From NCBI GenBank assembly GCA_003020965.1, contig PXRL01000010.1, positions 143,916-207,915 on the forward strand: a stretch of 64,000 nucleotides of DNA. The letters run 5' to 3'. Shown piece by piece: positions 62,401 to 64,000 of this stretch (within the stretch, counting starts at the first letter, position 1; each line of letters starts with the position of its first letter). A program made the position numbers and the translations under genes. Under the pieces are notes generated by a model. That model was not told where the DNA came from, did not search any database, and saw only the letters and a list, made by a program, of their open reading frames with translations. The DNA comes from Halobacteriales archaeon QS_4_69_225 (lineage in GTDB: Archaea > Halobacteriota > Halobacteria > Halobacteriales > Haloarculaceae).

Positions 62401-64000
62401 TCGACGGCGTCGACTGCGAAATCCTGCCGGTCGAAGACGTCGGCGTCCACTCGGTTGACCTCGAAGACAACGAGACGAGAAAGCTCCCGGTCGACCGCGT
62501 GAGCCGACACGAGGCGCCCGAGGAGTTCGTCCGCGTGGCGTTCTCGAACGGCCGAGAGGTGACCGTGACGCCCGAGCACCCCTGTCCGGCGACCTCGCGG
62601 AGGCCCTCGGCTTCCTGGTCGCGGAGGGCCACTCGTATGCGGGGTCGGCCCACGAGATCGGGTTCTCCAACCAGGACGGCCGACTGCTGGAGCGGATGGA
62701 CCGCCTGATGGCGTCGGTGTTCGGCGTCGGGAGCACGGACACGACCAACGAAGCCGGGACCGTGACGAAGCGGTGGGTGTCGACGAAGCTGTACCGCTGG
62801 TTCGAGCGGAACTTCCCCGAAATGATGCACACCGCCCGGGACAAGCGGATTCCGGCACGGGTGCTCGGTGCCTCCGAAGAGGAGATCCGACGGTTCCTCG
62901 TCGGCGCGTTCGCCGGCGACGGCGGCGTCGAAAGCGAGGCGATGTCCTTCTCGACGGCCTCGGAGGGGCTGTCACGCGATTACGCCGACGCGCTGTCGAA
63001 AATCGGCGTCGCTTCCCGTATCCACCACGACGGCGCCGAGGACTCGTGGAAGGTGTACGTGATGGGTGACTCGACGGAGCGATTCGTCGAGCGTGTGGTC
63101 GACCCCGCCGACGACCGGTACGACGAGGCGATGGCGTTCGCCGAGCGGAGCAACGGGACGCCCCGCCACCACGACGTTCTGCCGACGAGCGCCGCGCGGG
63201 AGATTCGGAGCCTCCGGAGGTTGCTCGGTCTCCGTCTCACCGGCGGGTTCCGGCCCCACCTCGACGAGGGCTACGGCGTCCAAGTCGAGACGGTCGAAGA
63301 GGAACTCGACACCCTCCGGGAGCGCGCCGACGAACTCGAAGCAGCATTGCGCGACGCCGACGACCTCGCAACGGTTCGCGACGCTGCCGGCTGGTCGTGC
63401 CGGCAACTCGCGGAGCGTCTCGACGGCGAGACGACGAGTTCCGTCAGCTACGCCGAGAGCGGGGGGTACGACGCCGAACGGCGGGCGAACCTGACCGACC
63501 GCGCTCACGGGGCCGTCGCCGAGGCCCTCGAGGAGTTCGAGCGCCGCGCTGACGCTCTCGAGGCGCGGTGTGACCTCCGGTTCTACCGCGTCCGCGAGGT
63601 CGAGACGATCCCGAACGCGGGCGACGACGCCTGCAAGTGGGTGTACGACGTGACCGTCGAGCCGACGAACACGTTCGTCAGTCAGGGCGTCGTGCTGCAC
63701 AACTCCATCAGCATCTCCAAGGCAGGAATTAATGCGACCCTCAAAGCTAGATGCTCGTTGCTGGGCGCGGCGAACCCGAAGTACGGCCGGTTCGACCAGT
63801 ACGAACCTATCGGGGAGCAAATAGATCTGGAGCCGGCGCTCATCTCGCGGTTCGACCTCATCTTCACGGTCACCGACGAGCCCGACGAGGAGGACGACGC
63901 CAACCTCGCCGAGCACATCATCAACACGAACTACGCGGGCGAGCTGCACACCCACCGGGAGAACACGGCCACCTCGAACGTGACCCAGGAGGAGGTCGAC
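59481..64000 (+). CDS. mcm: MCM replicative helicase, interrupted by two inteins, 3' end outside window, frameshifted in intein 2
   Basis: The exteins spell a normal archaeal MCM. The N-terminal domain (59481-60400) carries a zinc finger (CQRC ... CQGC) and OB folds. Walker A is GDPGTGK/S, Walker B region AVDELDKM, then [18 protein letters not shown] and the arginine-finger region [12 protein letters not shown] unwinds DNA ahead of the fork. Intein 1 splits Walker A before its Ser; intein 2 splits before SISISK. The reading frame is open from 59481 to about 62580, where it shifts: the continuation to the window end is in another frame, and reading on without a shift meets a stop at 62706-62708. 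TATA-like TTCTTAATC precedes the gene. Confidence 0.9.
60474..62060 (+). other. Intein 1 in mcm (Walker A site), with homing endonuclease and HTH domains
   Basis: 529 residues from Cys1 ([10 protein letters not shown]) to the terminal His-Asn (IVSHN), followed by extein Ser. Splicing block B is TPSHPLF and block F includes [28 protein letters not shown] endonuclease has both motifs ([19 protein letters not shown]). Two XRE-like helix-turn-helix domains follow (about 61518-61680 and 61730-61880), an unusual addition that may add target specificity. Base composition is lower in GC than the exteins. Looks intact for splicing. Confidence 0.88.
62301..63703 (+). other. Intein 2 in mcm, deleted and frameshifted
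   Basis: Begins with Ser1 ([15 protein letters not shown]) and ends VVLHN before extein Ser. After the block B motif VTPEHP (about 62562-62580) the sequence jumps straight to [17 protein letters not shown], the first LAGLIDADG motif, in a different frame (codons from 62582). The segment that normally separates these blocks is absent. The rest, including the second motif [10 protein letters not shown], a helical/HTH-like part and block F ([16 protein letters not shown]), is open in the new frame. Either a real inactivating deletion or an assembly fault. Confidence 0.85.

Noticed and set aside
62560..62710. Programmed ribosomal frameshift in mcm
   Set aside because: Besides the frame change, the intein spacer between splicing block B and the endonuclease is missing, so a deletion or assembly fault is the simpler explanation.

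Overview
The window is chromosomal DNA of an extremely halophilic archaeon (class Halobacteria). Base composition is very GC-rich and the predicted proteins are strongly acidic, with many Asp, Glu, Gly, Ala and Val and few Lys. Many starts are leaderless, with an AT-rich TATA-like box about 25-30 bases upstream. There are Tat-type lipoproteins, haloarchaeal pilins, an archaeal MCM, an RPA/RPA-associated protein pair and a Tfx regulator. The genus cannot be fixed from the sequence alone.

Layout. 1-2.6 kb: the 3' part of a sensor histidine kinase, an MBL hydrolase and a Tat lipoprotein. 2.7-7.6 kb: ribosomal protein L40e, a Tsr3-type rRNA-modifying enzyme, an NTF2-like protein, a small zinc-ribbon membrane protein, seryl-tRNA synthetase, a winged-helix protein and a second MBL hydrolase. 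7.6-12.1 kb: an NhaP-type antiporter fused to RCK domains, an aldehyde:ferredoxin oxidoreductase, a structured 340-base leader or RNA with its own TATA box, and an ACT-domain regulator. 12.1-13.8 kb: an intact IS1341-type TnpB element with identical hairpins at both ends and a likely guide-RNA region. 13.8-19.4 kb: ileS, an exported membrane-anchored zincin and a zinc-ribbon protein in one tight operon. 19.4-24.6 kb (minus strand): PRPP synthetase, a geranylgeranyl-diphosphate-type synthase, the electron transfer flavoproteins etfA/etfB and a membrane-bound helix-turn-helix protein. 24.8-28.9 kb: two secreted or pilin-like proteins, a methyltransferase, the prepilin peptidase and hisI. 28.8-35.6 kb: glmM-like phosphohexomutase, winged-helix regulator, beta-propeller, DUF373 membrane protein and two Tat lipoproteins. 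35.8-43 kb: a radical SAM protein with unusual cysteine spacing, a large FG-GAP-like surface protein, an M48 protease, a beta-propeller lipoprotein and a membrane protein. 43.3-48.9 kb: TRAM protein, Tfx regulator, an SDR protein, a DICT-domain protein, the RPA operon and a ribbon-helix-helix protein. 49-55.6 kb: tRNA-His, an HNH endonuclease, two tandem mosaic pilins, a cupin, an SF2 helicase, three small proteins and tRNA-Pro with a duplicated 3' end. 55.9-64 kb: an exported M14 carboxypeptidase-like protein, an unknown protein, and the MCM replicative helicase interrupted by two inteins, the second carrying a deletion and a frameshift.

How genes work together. The prepilin peptidase (27.5 kb) can process the pilins at 26.0, 50.3 and 51.2 kb. 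RPA with its partner and MCM belong to DNA replication. The aminoacyl-tRNA synthetases, tRNAs, L40e, Tsr3 and TRAM protein serve translation. Mobile or repetitive DNA is scattered through the window: the TnpB element, two inteins, an HNH gene beside a tRNA, two dispersed repeat families, and a family of palindromes built around GCGAAGC.
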